DNA of 64,000 bases from Acidiflorens sp963847715 (GCA_963847715.1 CAWKAZ010000014.1:241546-305545); one strand, 5' to 3'; counted from the first letter of the stretch, positions 46,701 through 54,541 are shown. Numbers and translations are program-made. Notes: generated by a model not told the origin, from the sequence alone.

Positions 46701-47128
46701 GAAGAGGCGGCTCGCGCCTCGCTGCGAAGTCGTTCCAGCGACTGTGGGTCCCGGGCGTCATCGGCGGGCAGAAACTTCAGGGCGACCAGGCGTCCAAGGG
46801 CAATGTCTTCGGCGCGGTACACAACTCCCATACCTCCCTGGCCCAGCTTTTCCACAATCCGGAAGTGGGAGATCATCGTGCCGGGTGCAAAATCAGCTAC
46901 GGGAGGAACAGATTTGTCACGGGCCATCAGGCGTGCGGCCACGTCGAACGCCGGGGCCTCAATGAAATGCTCGGATGACTCTTCATACGCTAGCAGGGAT
47001 TCCACTTCGCCCCGCAGTTCCTCGTCCCCTGCGCAGGCATTCCGAACGAACGCAGACCGCTCTCCAACCTCGACCTGGAGCGAGGCGTGATACAGGTCCT
47101 CAATTCGACGCCAGCGCTCAGGATCCAT
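43781..47128 (-). CDS. Ser/Thr protein kinase - NB-ARC ATPase - TPR protein
   Basis: A 1115-residue signalling protein. A short N-terminal helical part precedes a Hanks-type kinase (about residues 88-350): glycine loop KLGQGGMGVVYRAED, catalytic Lys in VALKF, HRDLKPEN, DFGLAKL and GTVGYMSPEQARG. Next is a STAND/NB-ARC-type ATPase (about 380-680): Walker A VTGPGGIGKTRLA, LLVLDNFEHL as Walker B, and MVTSRAALRV, GLPLAIELAAARV. The C-terminal 400 residues are TPR repeats such as ARSLYEECLAIFRGLGDRTG. The ATG at 47128 is preferred over an upstream GTG. It overlaps the ECF sigma gene by 11 nt, so the two are co-translated; the kinase probably controls or responds with that sigma factor. No transmembrane segment is evident. 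Confidence 0.88.
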   Translation of the reverse strand: MDPERWRRIEDLYHASLQVEVGERSAFVRNACAGDEELRGEVESLLAYEESSEHFIEAPAFDVAARLMARDKSVPPVADFAPGTMISHFRIVEKLGQGGMGVVYRAEDIALGRLVALKFLPADDARDPQSLERLRSEARAASSLNHPNICTIYEIGEADRQPFIAMELVEGKTLRELVLSSSLPMRTAIEIAAQVADGLAKAHEASIAHRDLKPENLMVTHDGLVKILDFGLAKLSPPIANGSENTTTGPQSSSGVVLGTVGYMSPEQARGHALNFRSDQFSFGCVLYEMVAGKRAFKRSTPSETLAAILLEQHEPIGTQVHDAPAPLCWVIDRCLAKEQDKRYVSTRDLARELAAIRDHFGERPVRQGTTRPANLPLQQTGFVGREKEVAAAKELLQRQDVHLVTVTGPGGIGKTRLAIQVASELLESFPGGIHFVPLSSLSDPGLIASVIVQTLGIGEAGGKSTLELLKENLRDSLWAPMLLVLDNFEHLVPAAPTVAELLAVGFNLKIMVTSRAALRVYGEHEFPIPPLALPDLRSVPSVEVLLQCHAVALFVQRALASKPDFEPNYENARIIGEICARLDGLPLAIELAAARVKVLSPSSMLTRLKSRLQLLTGGARDLPPRQQTLRAAIDWSYDLLSPGEQRLFRRLSVFVGGCTLEGVEAVCDTKSDLDLDLLDGMASMVDKSLVRQVEQKGMETRFTMLETIREYALEKLEANGEGPLTKRAHAAYCLVLAEEEPTGEDDAEAAEKLEHLGIEQDNFRAALDWLTQTENVDWGLRLGTALFRFWDIRECLAEGRDRLGRLLNLTGAAAPTKLRMRALFSAGVLAGEQGDYVSADALIDESQEIAHQLGDKMDVAVCMNALAVLALDRGDVSVAQVLFKASLGLWRELGDQKAVARALSNLANVLKLQGDYDNARSLYEECLAIFRGLGDRTGVAWSLNHEGDVSRDQGDSAGARTLYEQSLAIFRQLGDRWGIAGTLGDLGNLAREHEDFPTARALYGESIKLFQSLEHKRGIARLLECFACAAAAQLQAERSLRLAGAAAALRQNIGSPLTAAEQAKLEAVLQQSRETLTHTVGATAWLEGWALPLEKAIEEAMTTDTAPRLPRVSA

Positions 47129-47702
47129 GTTTTTCGGCTCCGGTGAGATCACGCAACAGCCACACTTTGGCCAGTTTCCAATCCCGCATCACGGTCTCGC
47201 TGGAAACCTTCAGCACTTCTGCCGTTTCCTTGACATCGAGGCCGCCGAAGAACCGCAACTCGACCACGCGGCCCTTTCTCTCGTCAATGGAAGCAAGACG
47301 CTTCAGCGCATCATCGAGAGCGACAAGATCGTCGTCTGCCTGGGCCCCAACAACGAGTGCCTCATCCAAGGGCAAGTGAGGAGCGGCTCCGCCTCGTTTT
47401 TGATAACCGCGTGAGCGGGCAAAATCCGTCAGGATGCGTCGCATCAACTGCGCGCACACGCCGAAGAATTGCGCGCGGTTTTGCCAGTCCATTTTCCGAG
47501 CATCAATCAGTCGCAGATAAACTTCATTGATGAGTGCGGTCGCCTGTAGCGTGTGGCCGGTTCGCTCCGCTGCCATATAGTACCGGGCGGCGCGGTGCAA
47601 TTCTCGGTACACCATCGGAGTCAGTTTTTCCAACGCTTCTTCGTCTCCCGCGCTCCACGCCCGGAGCAGGGCGGTCACTTCGTGGGATGGAGGCGAATCC
47701 AT
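47118..47702 (-). CDS. ECF sigma factor, TIGR02999-like
   Basis: A 194-residue ECF sigma factor of the type common in Acidobacteria and Planctomycetes. Region 2 has PMVYRELHRAARYYMAAERT and HTLQATALINEVYLRL with MDWQNRAQFFGVCAQLMRRI; region 4 has ERKGRVVELRFFGGLDVKET and VLKVSSETVMRDWKLAKVWL. It lacks an obvious anti-sigma partner; instead a kinase-NB-ARC-TPR gene overlaps it by 11 nt. Members of this group are often regulated by phosphorylation from the adjacent kinase, which is an inference here. The start at 47702 gives the usual length. Confidence 0.9.
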   Translation of the reverse strand: MDSPPSHEVTALLRAWSAGDEEALEKLTPMVYRELHRAARYYMAAERTGHTLQATALINEVYLRLIDARKMDWQNRAQFFGVCAQLMRRILTDFARSRGYQKRGGAAPHLPLDEALVVGAQADDDLVALDDALKRLASIDERKGRVVELRFFGGLDVKETAEVLKVSSETVMRDWKLAKVWLLRDLTGAEKHGS

Positions 47703-47903
47703 ATAAACCCCTTAGATTCCTTAGCTTAGCCCAGCCGTCGGAGCGTATCACAAGCGGATACGCATTGCCACATTCAGAATTTTTGCCGATCAAGAATTTT
47801 TCTTTGCAGTTTTCTTCGCGAATTCCCGCTTTATAGAGTGCAAGACGATCTGATCTTGCAAAACATGCGACCGGCGTACCGCCGATCGTCCTAAGGAGGA
47901 TGT

Positions 47904-48338
47904 ATGAAAACACAAGGACACACTCTCAGCAAGATGATCGCGGGTATTTTGCTAGCGCTGACGGTAAGCGTCGCGCATGCTCAGATTGGCGGCGATGTTA
48001 TCAACACTAGGGTCCCGTTCGACTTCATGGTGGGGACTAAGACCTTTGCTGCCGGCGAATACAGTCTGCAATCCGTGCTTCCACGAACGATGTTACTTCG
48101 GAACCAAGAAGGCCTGGTGGTAGCCGCCATCGGCACCGACCCCGTCCAGTCAAGCGAGTTACAGAAATCAACCAAGTTGGTCTTCAACGCCTATAACGGC
48201 CATTACTTCCTGGCCCAGATCTGGGTCGAGGGAAGAAACCTTGGGCGGGAACTCCCCAGGTCTCGGGTCGAGACCGAGATGGCAACCAAGCATTCACCCG
48301 GAACACAGGTCGCACTGCTGGTTGCTGATCGTCGCTGA
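47904..48338 (+). CDS. Small secreted protein of unknown function
   Basis: A 144-residue exported protein with a signal peptide ending near HAQIGG (about residue 27). The mature part is beta-rich: RVPFDFMVGTKTFAAGEYSL, VLPRTMLLRNQEGLVVAAIG and LVFNAYNGHYFLAQIWVEG. This pattern is familiar from small secreted proteins repeated in acidobacterial genomes. No enzyme motif is visible. The ATG has AAGGAGG eight nt upstream. It has a divergent relation with the ECF sigma gene and could be one of its targets, but that is only position-based. Confidence 0.75.
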   Translation: MKTQGHTLSKMIAGILLALTVSVAHAQIGGDVINTRVPFDFMVGTKTFAAGEYSLQSVLPRTMLLRNQEGLVVAAIGTDPVQSSELQKSTKLVFNAYNGHYFLAQIWVEGRNLGRELPRSRVETEMATKHSPGTQVALLVADRR

Positions 48339-48418
48339 GTCAGAAACACTAAGTCAGAAACGGCCAAAAGTCAGGCCCGCCGCTTCGCGAGACTGCCCGT
48401 CCCCGAGCGGACAGAATC

Positions 48419-48470
48419 GACCGGGACCCGAAGAGCGAGGGATCATTCGGGTCCCGGTCTAAATATTCCC
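48419..48470 (+). terminator. Long perfect inverted repeat, terminator-like
   Basis: GACCGGGACCCGAA (48419-48432) and TTCGGGTCCCGGTC (48446-48459) form a perfect 14-bp stem with a 13-nt loop, followed by TAAATATTCC. It sits 80 nt after the stop of the secreted-protein gene and before the cupredoxin gene. The T-run is weak, so it may also be an mRNA-stability stem. Confidence 0.65.
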
Positions 48471-48521
48471 TCTAAACAGCACCCGGAAAAACGGGATTTT
48501 CACTCTACGGAGGCAACAAAA

Positions 48522-49079
48522 ATGAATATCGTAGCGAAATTTGGTGTACTCGTCGGGTTTTCGATGCTCACTCTTGCGCCGCTCGCGCTCGCACAAGGCA
48601 CGCCACCGCAAAGTGTTTCACCAAGCGTTGCACAAGTCGTGGCCTTGGACGAATGCGATCCGGTCACTTTCAACCAGGCACTCGGCCCGGACTTCTGCAA
48701 AAACATCGCCCTCGGATATATCACAACGCTGTCCAACTTATTGGCCGAGGCACAGGCTGGAACTCCGGATCCTAACTGGGATTTCGAACCCGACACAGTT
48801 CACATAAAGCAAGGAACGACTCTGAGCGTAGTCGACCAGGGCGGTGAGCCGCACACTTTCACAGAGGTGGATCAGTTCGGCGGCGGCTTCATACCGGGGC
48901 TGAATGGACCTGGCGAGACAACCGTCCCCGAGTGCTCTGGCGGATTCGGGACCGTGAAAGTAGCTAGAACCCGAATCCTCCAGGGGAGCACATTCCAGGT
49001 CCCGAACCTGTCCAAGGGAGAACACCGATTTCAATGCTGTATTCACCCCTGGATGCGCATGAAAGTCGAAGTGAAATAG
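48522..49079 (+). CDS. Secreted cupredoxin-like copper protein
   Basis: A 185-residue exported protein with a signal peptide (about residues 1-24). Type 1 copper ligands fit the plastocyanin order: His in GGEPHTFTE, then Cys, His and Met in QCCIHPWMRM near the C-terminus. An insertion with FGGGFIPGLNGPGETTVPEC lies between the first His and the Cys, and four extra cysteines (ECDP, DFCK, PECS and the CC pair) may stabilise the fold. The likely role is periplasmic electron transfer; the partner is unknown. Start is chosen from the signal peptide, with a moderate GGAGG upstream at 48511. Confidence 0.82.
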   Translation: MNIVAKFGVLVGFSMLTLAPLALAQGTPPQSVSPSVAQVVALDECDPVTFNQALGPDFCKNIALGYITTLSNLLAEAQAGTPDPNWDFEPDTVHIKQGTTLSVVDQGGEPHTFTEVDQFGGGFIPGLNGPGETTVPECSGGFGTVKVARTRILQGSTFQVPNLSKGEHRFQCCIHPWMRMKVEVK

Positions 49080-49313
49080 CTGCCCGGATTACTCCTGGCA
49101 AAACCGAGCGAGCCCGCCTAAGCTTCGGCTGGGTGGGCCCGGCTCGAAATTCCGCTTTGATCATGGGAAAACCGGAAGGTAAAGTCAGTTTACGTAACCA
49201 GATGGGATTGCACTCACAGTCCGGTCAACGAGTGAAAACGCACTCACGCGATGAAAATCCCCCTCCTCTGCGAACTCAGCATCCTCTGTCGTTAGATCGG
49301 TTAAAATATCTCC

Positions 49314-49886
49314 ATGGCGCAAGAACTCAGTTTCGGCCCCTACGTTGATCTTGAAAACGGTAAGAAGGTAGTCAAGGAGTTGGTCTACGGAGATGGCGTG
49401 CCCGAGGGCATCGTCATGACCACGCTCGATTCGACCGTCAACTGGATGCGCAAGAATTCCATTTGGCCGATGACGTTTGGGCTGGCTTGCTGCGCGATTG
49501 AGATGATGTCGATGGGAGCGTCGCGCTTTGATATTGCGCGCTTCGGAGCGGAAGTGTTTCGGCCATCCCCACGGCAGTCGGACTTGATGATCATCGCCGG
49601 CCGCGTCTCGAACAAGATGGCTCCTGTGATTCGGCAGCTCTGGGAGCAGATGCCGGAACCGAAGTGGGTCATCTCTATGGGTGCGTGTGCGACTTCAGGC
49701 GGTGTGTTCAACAACTACGCGCTGGTGCAAAGTGTGAATCAAGTGATTCCCGTGGATATTTACGTGCCCGGCTGCCCGCCGCGTCCGGAGCAGTTGATTT
49801 ATGCGATCACGCTGCTGCAAGACAAGATCATGACGGAGCGCGGCACGGTGAAGAAGGCTTTGAATCTGGTGCCGGCGGGCGAGTAG
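49314..49886 (+). CDS. nuoB: NADH-quinone oxidoreductase subunit B (NuoB), isolated copy
   Basis: A 190-residue NuoB, the complex I subunit that carries the terminal [4Fe-4S] cluster N2. Ligands are the tandem cysteines in GLACCAIEM, plus MGACATSGG and VPGCPPRPEQ. The conserved segments FRPSPRQSDLMIIAGRVSNK and KWVISMGACATSG are intact. nuoB is normally followed by nuoC and nuoD; here nuoC is not found, and a convergent gene begins 111 nt later. It may be a stray duplicate of the main nuo operon or may serve a split complex I operon. Confidence 0.93.
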   Translation: MAQELSFGPYVDLENGKKVVKELVYGDGVPEGIVMTTLDSTVNWMRKNSIWPMTFGLACCAIEMMSMGASRFDIARFGAEVFRPSPRQSDLMIIAGRVSNKMAPVIRQLWEQMPEPKWVISMGACATSGGVFNNYALVQSVNQVIPVDIYVPGCPPRPEQLIYAITLLQDKIMTERGTVKKALNLVPAGE

Positions 49887-49896
49887 AACACAGAAA

Positions 49897-49992
49897 ATCG
49901 GATCATTGAAGCATTGAGTCATCGGATCATTAATGGTCAAAGGCCGTTGACTTTCAATGATCCGATGGCTCAATCACCCGATGACCCGATGT
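49897..49992. repeat. Inverted repeat cluster after nuoB
   Basis: CATCGGATCATT (49920-49931) and AATGATCCGATG (49956-49967) form a perfect 12-bp inverted repeat, and inner GGTCAA/TTGAC extends it. Copies of ATCGGATCATTGA and GATGACCCGATG flank it. It lies between convergent nuoB and the zinc-ribbon gene and could end transcripts from both sides, although no T-run is visible. Confidence 0.65.
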
Positions 49993-49997
49993 CTTTT

Positions 49998-51155
49998 CTA
50001 CTGCTTCATTCGTGTGGCCATCTGCCGTTCTGGCGGAGTCATCTGATTCCAGACAGCATTCAAATCTTTCTCCAGAATCTGATTGTTCGGATCCACGCGC
50101 AGGGCCAGTGCAAACCATGAATACGATGTAGGTAGATCACGCGGCACGCAGTGGCCGGTGGCATACATGGTTCCGAAAGCGCTGCGTGCCTTAGCGCTCG
50201 ACTTCGCTGACGCGGCTTTCAGATTTCTCACGGCCTCATCGCAGTTCTCCGGTTTTCCCCGTCCATAGAGATACGCCTCACCTTTGCGGAAGTCGGCATC
50301 GCCGGTATCCGACTCAGCGGGTTGCAGTGCTTTGGCAGATTTGGGCGGGATTGCGCTGCGCGCGGGCTTAGGTGGGTGTTTTTCGATGGCGGCCGCCTTT
50401 GGCGCGGGTGCAATAGGCTCTGGCGTTATTTCCACGGTCTTTGTTTCCGACGGCGCGGACTTCGGCGAACCATCAGAAGACGTGCCGGCATTTTCCGAGG
50501 GGCCCTCGGGAACTACAGTCGGAGCCGCGCTTGCTGCTTTGCCAGAGTCCGTCGTTGCGGGTGACTGCTGATTCGCCTTCGGGGCCGATTCCGATGACGC
50601 GTCGGTCGCGGTCGCGCTTGAGTTCGTTGCAGCGCGCTTTTCGGCGGGATTCAGGTAATTCGTGTAGGTCCACCAGGCTGCTCCGCCCAATGCCACCAGC
50701 AGCACTAGCAGCAGCACAACCCGCCGACCGCCGGTTCTTGGCTCCTCGGGTTCGAGAAAAGAATCGAGGCCGGAGAACGCCCGCTCGCGGAGTATATCGG
50801 TCGTCGGATGCTGCATGGCGCTCGGATTGAGATCCCACTCGGAGTGAGTTGGCTTCGGATTCGATACAGACGGACTCGGCCCCGGCTGGCTCAATCCCAA
50901 CATTGAGGGTCCGCTAATGGGCGGCACGGCTTTGCTTGCCGCACGCGCTTCGCTGGCTGCCACGACGGGAGCTGTGACTACCGGGCGAGCCTGGTGCTCA
51001 GTATTCACCGTTCGCTGAGGAGCGGGCGCGGGAAATGCTGCCAGTGGGTCCAGCGCCGCTGCGCTGGTCGTGCGGCGGGCTTCGAGCGGAGTGCCACACA
51101 TGCCGCAGAAACGGAAATTGGGGGCGTTATCCTCTCTACAGTTCGGGCAAATCAC
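49998..51155 (-). CDS. Zinc-ribbon, single-TM protein with C-terminal Sel1/TPR-like region
   Basis: A 385-residue protein. It starts with a zinc ribbon MICPNCREDNAPNFRFCGMC (two CxxC knuckles). A low-complexity Pro/Ala/Ser linker leads to one membrane segment (VVLLLVLLVALGGAAWWTY, about residues 145-163). A second Ser/Ala/Pro-rich part follows, then about 90 C-terminal residues with Sel1-like helices (KGEAYLYGRGKPENCDEAVR and SAFGTMYATGHCVPRDL). The cytoplasmic zinc ribbon and external Sel1 domain suggest a structural or scaffolding job, but the function is not known. Confidence 0.78.
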   Translation of the reverse strand: MICPNCREDNAPNFRFCGMCGTPLEARRTTSAAALDPLAAFPAPAPQRTVNTEHQARPVVTAPVVAASEARAASKAVPPISGPSMLGLSQPGPSPSVSNPKPTHSEWDLNPSAMQHPTTDILRERAFSGLDSFLEPEEPRTGGRRVVLLLVLLVALGGAAWWTYTNYLNPAEKRAATNSSATATDASSESAPKANQQSPATTDSGKAASAAPTVVPEGPSENAGTSSDGSPKSAPSETKTVEITPEPIAPAPKAAAIEKHPPKPARSAIPPKSAKALQPAESDTGDADFRKGEAYLYGRGKPENCDEAVRNLKAASAKSSAKARSAFGTMYATGHCVPRDLPTSYSWFALALRVDPNNQILEKDLNAVWNQMTPPERQMATRMKQ

Positions 51156-51251
51156 GATTGTTCTCCGAGTCTCTGAAATACAGTTTAACTCCCCCCGGCG
51201 TTATTGCGGATTTGTCGAGTCATATTAAAATGCAAGCGCTTTAATAGGTCT

Positions 51252-51953
51252 ATGCCGAAAGCATTAAAAGCCAAGACCGCTCCTGTGAAGCGCTTTGAAG
51301 CGCCGCTCGAACGCATGCGTTCCCGCCTAAACTGGATCATCATCCGCATGCCGTTTGATGCAGCCAGAGTGTGGGGGTTGCGTGGCCAAATCAAGGTGAG
51401 GGGAGAAATCAACGGGTTCGCGTTCCGGACTTCGCTGTTTCCCACCCGGGAAGGCCAGCATTTTCTGCTGGTCAACAAGAAGATGCAAAAAGGGGCACGC
51501 GCCTTTGAAGGCACTGCCGCCAGAGTTGAGATGGAGCTTGATGTGGAAAAGCGGGTCGTGACGATCCCGCAAGAACTCAAGCCGATTCTCGATGGTGATC
51601 CGCAACTGCGCCGTTGGTTCGACAAGTTGAATCACTCGACTCGCAATGACATCGCCAAGTGGGTCTCTGATCCCAAGAGCGGCGAAGCTCGCGAGCGTCG
51701 CGCCGAACAAATAGCGGAGCGGATGTTGTCGGTGATGGATGCGGAAAGGGAACTGCCGCCAATCCTGCAGGTCGCGTTCGCCCGGAATCCGCTGGCGCGC
51801 GATGGGTGGGAGGCGATGTCGGTGGCGCGCAGACGCGGACACCTGTTTGGAATCTTTTATTACCGGAATCCGGGATCCCAGGCCCGGCGGGTCGAAAAGA
51901 TGCTCGATGAGGCCACAGCCGTGGCGGAGAGACTCAGCAGCAAGAGGAAGTAG
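51252..51953 (+). CDS. DUF1905 - YdeI/OmpD-associated domain protein
   Basis: A 233-residue cytoplasmic protein. The N-terminal half matches DUF1905 (WIIIRMPFDAARVWGLRGQI, then VNKKMQKGARAFEGT and VEMELDVEKRVVTIPQELKP). The middle has the YdeI/OmpD-associated helix pattern LRRWFDKLNHSTRNDIAKWV followed by AEQIAERMLSVM. Such proteins are widespread and poorly defined; some relatives are linked to bacteriocin or peptide resistance. I place the start at 51252 because the upstream open frame is not family-like. Confidence 0.83.
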   Translation: MPKALKAKTAPVKRFEAPLERMRSRLNWIIIRMPFDAARVWGLRGQIKVRGEINGFAFRTSLFPTREGQHFLLVNKKMQKGARAFEGTAARVEMELDVEKRVVTIPQELKPILDGDPQLRRWFDKLNHSTRNDIAKWVSDPKSGEARERRAEQIAERMLSVMDAERELPPILQVAFARNPLARDGWEAMSVARRRGHLFGIFYYRNPGSQARRVEKMLDEATAVAERLSSKRK

Positions 51954-52061
51954 GCTGGTTTGGGCGCCTGATTCAGGTTGCCGTTTTTCTCTCGTCTGGA
52001 AACTACATAATCCGTATAATTGAATCGTTTTAATAGCCCATCGCTATGCGGAGGCGTTCGC

Positions 52062-54233
52062 GTGAAACTCCAGGCCACCGTTCTGGCTCTCATCGCTCTT
52101 GTGTCTGCTGCTGCCGCCCAAACCATCACTGTGGACGTCTCCCACGCCACGAATCATTTCGTTCCCAGTGAAACCCTGGGCGCGGGCGTCGACCGTATTC
52201 CTGCGGCTGCCATTGATAAAGATCTGCTTCCCGAATCGCTGCAGGCTTCTTTGTCTTCGGGCTGGCAGACCGTGTCGTATCGGCAAAATACCGAGTTGGC
52301 CGTCGAAGCGTGGCATTGGAATCCGAAAGGGAAGTGGAGCGACGCGAGCAAGGGATATTTCACCGGCGACTCCGTACCCACCGAGACGCTTCGATACTCT
52401 TATGGATATGCGCTGCCGCGGCGCGGCTTCACGCGCAACGACGGCACGGAAAATACCGGATACTCCCGGCTCACCGACGGCGACCTGAACTCGTTCTGGA
52501 AGAGCAATCCTTATCTCACACAACATTTCACTGGCGAGAGTGACGCGCTGCATCCGCAGTGGGTCGTGCTCGATCTGGCGCAGACTCAACCGGTCAACAG
52601 CATACGCATTGCTTGGGGGGAGCCGTACGCGACGCACTATCTCATCCAGTATTGGACGGGCGATGACCCCATCAAAGCGCCGACACGCGGCGTCTGGCAG
52701 ACCTTTCAGCAGGGTACCGTAAACAACGGCAAGGGACACACGGTGACCGTGCGCCTGACCGCGGCTCCGGTCGCGGTGCATTTTGTTCGCTTGTGGATGA
52801 CCGAATCCTCGAATACCTGCGATGCTGACGGGCCCGCCGATCCACGCAACTGCGTCGGCTATTCGATCCGCGAACTTTACCTGGGAACCACAACAGAAGA
52901 TGGTGCGTTCCACGACTCGCTGCGCCACACGCCGGATCAGGAGCAGACGACCACGTATTGCTCTTCTGTTGATCCGTGGCACGAGCCTTCGAATCTTGGT
53001 TCAACACGCCAGGCGCAAGTCGGTTTCGACCTCTTCTACACGAGCGGCGTCACGCGCGGACTGCCGGCCATGGTTCCGGTGGCGATGCTGTACGACATTC
53101 CCGAGAACGCTGTTGCCGAGATTGCCTACCTCGAGAACCGGCACTATCCAATCTCATACGTCGAGATGGGAGAGGAGGCCGATGGGCAGTACATGCTGCC
53201 CGAGGACTACGCGGAGCTCTACTTGCAGTGGGCAACCGCGTTGCATCGGCTCGATCCGGCGCTGAAACTGGGTGGGCCTTCGTTTCAGGGTGTGAACAAA
53301 GACATCGAGGTCTGGCCTGATGCCAACGGTCAGGTTTCATGGACTGCCCGGTTCCTCGATTACCTGAAGCAGCATGGACGGATGAAGGATCTCGCCTTCT
53401 TTTCCTTCGAGCACTATCCCTACGATCCCTGCAAGACTCCGTGGGCCATGCTTTATGACGAGCCCGAACTCATGCGCCACATCATGCAGGTCTGGCATGA
53501 AGATGGAGTGCCCGCCGACATGCCGGTGTTCGTCACTGAGGGAAATCTGTCGTCAGGTGCGAGCGAAACCTACCAGGACATTTTCTCGGGTATCTGGCTG
53601 GCGGATTACATCGGAACGTTGCTCGATGCGGGCGGCAAGGGCGTTTATTACTTCCACTATCTTCCCCTGCAGATGGAGCCGGGCTGCAACGGCTCTCCGG
53701 GGACGTTCGGGATGTTCACGGTCGACGCTGGTTACAAAGTTCAGCAGCCGCTGGCGCAGTTCTTTGTTGCCCAACTGATTAACCTGGAGTGGGCGCAGCC
53801 GGGAGGCGGCGAGCATCAAGTCTATTCGGCGAAGGCTGATCTCGACGACGGTGCCGGCCGCGAACTCGTGACCGCTTATGCGCTGAAGCGTCCGGATGGC
53901 CAGTGGGCTCTGATGATTGTGAATCGCGATCAGGAGACTGCTCACCGCGTCCGCATCGCATTTCGCGGTCGGGACGAATCGGCTGCGGGATTCTCCGGTC
54001 CCGTCGAAATCGCGACCTTCGGCGGCGGCCAGTACAAGTGGAATCCGCCGCGCACTCGGTTCATGGCGCACGCGGAGATTGCGGCTGGGCCCACTGTTGT
54101 GGCTTATACCAACGGGACAGCTGATCCTGATGGGCCAATTGCTCGCTCGAAGAAGAATGGGACGAAGGACACTATTTACGATCTTCCGGCCGCGTCGGTG
54201 GTGGTGATTCGGGGGAAGGTGGCGCTGCCTTAG
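52062..54233 (+). CDS. Secreted glycoside-hydrolase-like protein with discoidin-type domain
   Basis: A 723-residue exported protein. The GTG at 52062 is preferred, with GGAGG about eight nt upstream and a clean signal peptide ending SAAAAQ. Residues about 100-275 look like an F5/8-type (discoidin) sugar-binding domain (SRLTDGDLNSFWKSNPYL, WVVLDLAQTQPVNSIRIAWG). The following part resembles clan-A glycosidases of the GH39/GH44/GH51 type, with YVEMGEEADGQYMLPEDYAE (Glu as acid/base candidate) and later FVTEGNLSSGAS (Glu as nucleophile candidate). A C-terminal beta domain completes it. Polysaccharide degradation is plausible but the family assignment is tentative. Confidence 0.72.
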   Translation: MKLQATVLALIALVSAAAAQTITVDVSHATNHFVPSETLGAGVDRIPAAAIDKDLLPESLQASLSSGWQTVSYRQNTELAVEAWHWNPKGKWSDASKGYFTGDSVPTETLRYSYGYALPRRGFTRNDGTENTGYSRLTDGDLNSFWKSNPYLTQHFTGESDALHPQWVVLDLAQTQPVNSIRIAWGEPYATHYLIQYWTGDDPIKAPTRGVWQTFQQGTVNNGKGHTVTVRLTAAPVAVHFVRLWMTESSNTCDADGPADPRNCVGYSIRELYLGTTTEDGAFHDSLRHTPDQEQTTTYCSSVDPWHEPSNLGSTRQAQVGFDLFYTSGVTRGLPAMVPVAMLYDIPENAVAEIAYLENRHYPISYVEMGEEADGQYMLPEDYAELYLQWATALHRLDPALKLGGPSFQGVNKDIEVWPDANGQVSWTARFLDYLKQHGRMKDLAFFSFEHYPYDPCKTPWAMLYDEPELMRHIMQVWHEDGVPADMPVFVTEGNLSSGASETYQDIFSGIWLADYIGTLLDAGGKGVYYFHYLPLQMEPGCNGSPGTFGMFTVDAGYKVQQPLAQFFVAQLINLEWAQPGGGEHQVYSAKADLDDGAGRELVTAYALKRPDGQWALMIVNRDQETAHRVRIAFRGRDESAAGFSGPVEIATFGGGQYKWNPPRTRFMAHAEIAAGPTVVAYTNGTADPDGPIARSKKNGTKDTIYDLPAASVVVIRGKVALP

Positions 54234-54250
54234 GCAGAGGACGGGGGCGG

Positions 54251-54280
54251 TTGACACCATGTAATATATCATGGTATATA
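54251..54280 (+). promoter_or_regulatory. vapBC promoter with operator in the spacer
   Basis: TTGACA (54251-54256) and TATATA (54275-54280) are separated by 18 nt. That spacer is exactly the inverted repeat CCATG-TAATATAT-CATGG (54257-54274). A VapBC complex binding here would block the polymerase. The start of transcription would be near 54287, leaving a leader that holds little more than the ribosome site AGGGAGGA. Confidence 0.78.
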
Positions 54281-54298
54281 TCACCTAGGGAGGATATC

Positions 54299-54541
54299 AT
54301 GCCACGCACTGCAAAGCTTTTTCTCAATGGTCGAAGTCAGGCGGTCCGTTTGCCTGCCGAGTTTCGCTTTGAAGGCAGCGAGGTTTTTATCCGCCAGGAC
54401 GCAACGACAGGGGATGTGATTCTGTCGAGGCGTCCGGAATCATGGGACAGCTTCTTCAAACTGCGGCGAGAAGCAAACGTTCCCGAAGAGTTTATGGCCG
54501 ATCGTAAGGATGAAGCCCCGCAGAAACGCGAGCTTTTCTGA
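54299..54541 (+). CDS. vapB: VapB-type antitoxin
   Basis: An 80-residue protein with the AbrB/MazE-like swapped-hairpin N-terminus (RTAKLFLNGRSQAVRLPAEF, FEGSEVFIRQDATTGDVILS) typical of VapB antitoxins. The C-terminal tail PEEFMADRKDEAPQKRELF would wrap around the toxin. The start at 54299 has AGGGAGGA five nt upstream. It precedes the PIN-domain toxin by 16 nt and should bind the palindrome at 54257-54274 to autoregulate. Confidence 0.9.
   Translation: MPRTAKLFLNGRSQAVRLPAEFRFEGSEVFIRQDATTGDVILSRRPESWDSFFKLRREANVPEEFMADRKDEAPQKRELF

Noticed and set aside
52020..52061. TTG start for the glycosidase-like gene at 52020
   Set aside because: The GTG at 52062 has GGAGG upstream and gives a proper signal peptide; the earlier start adds 14 unlikely residues.
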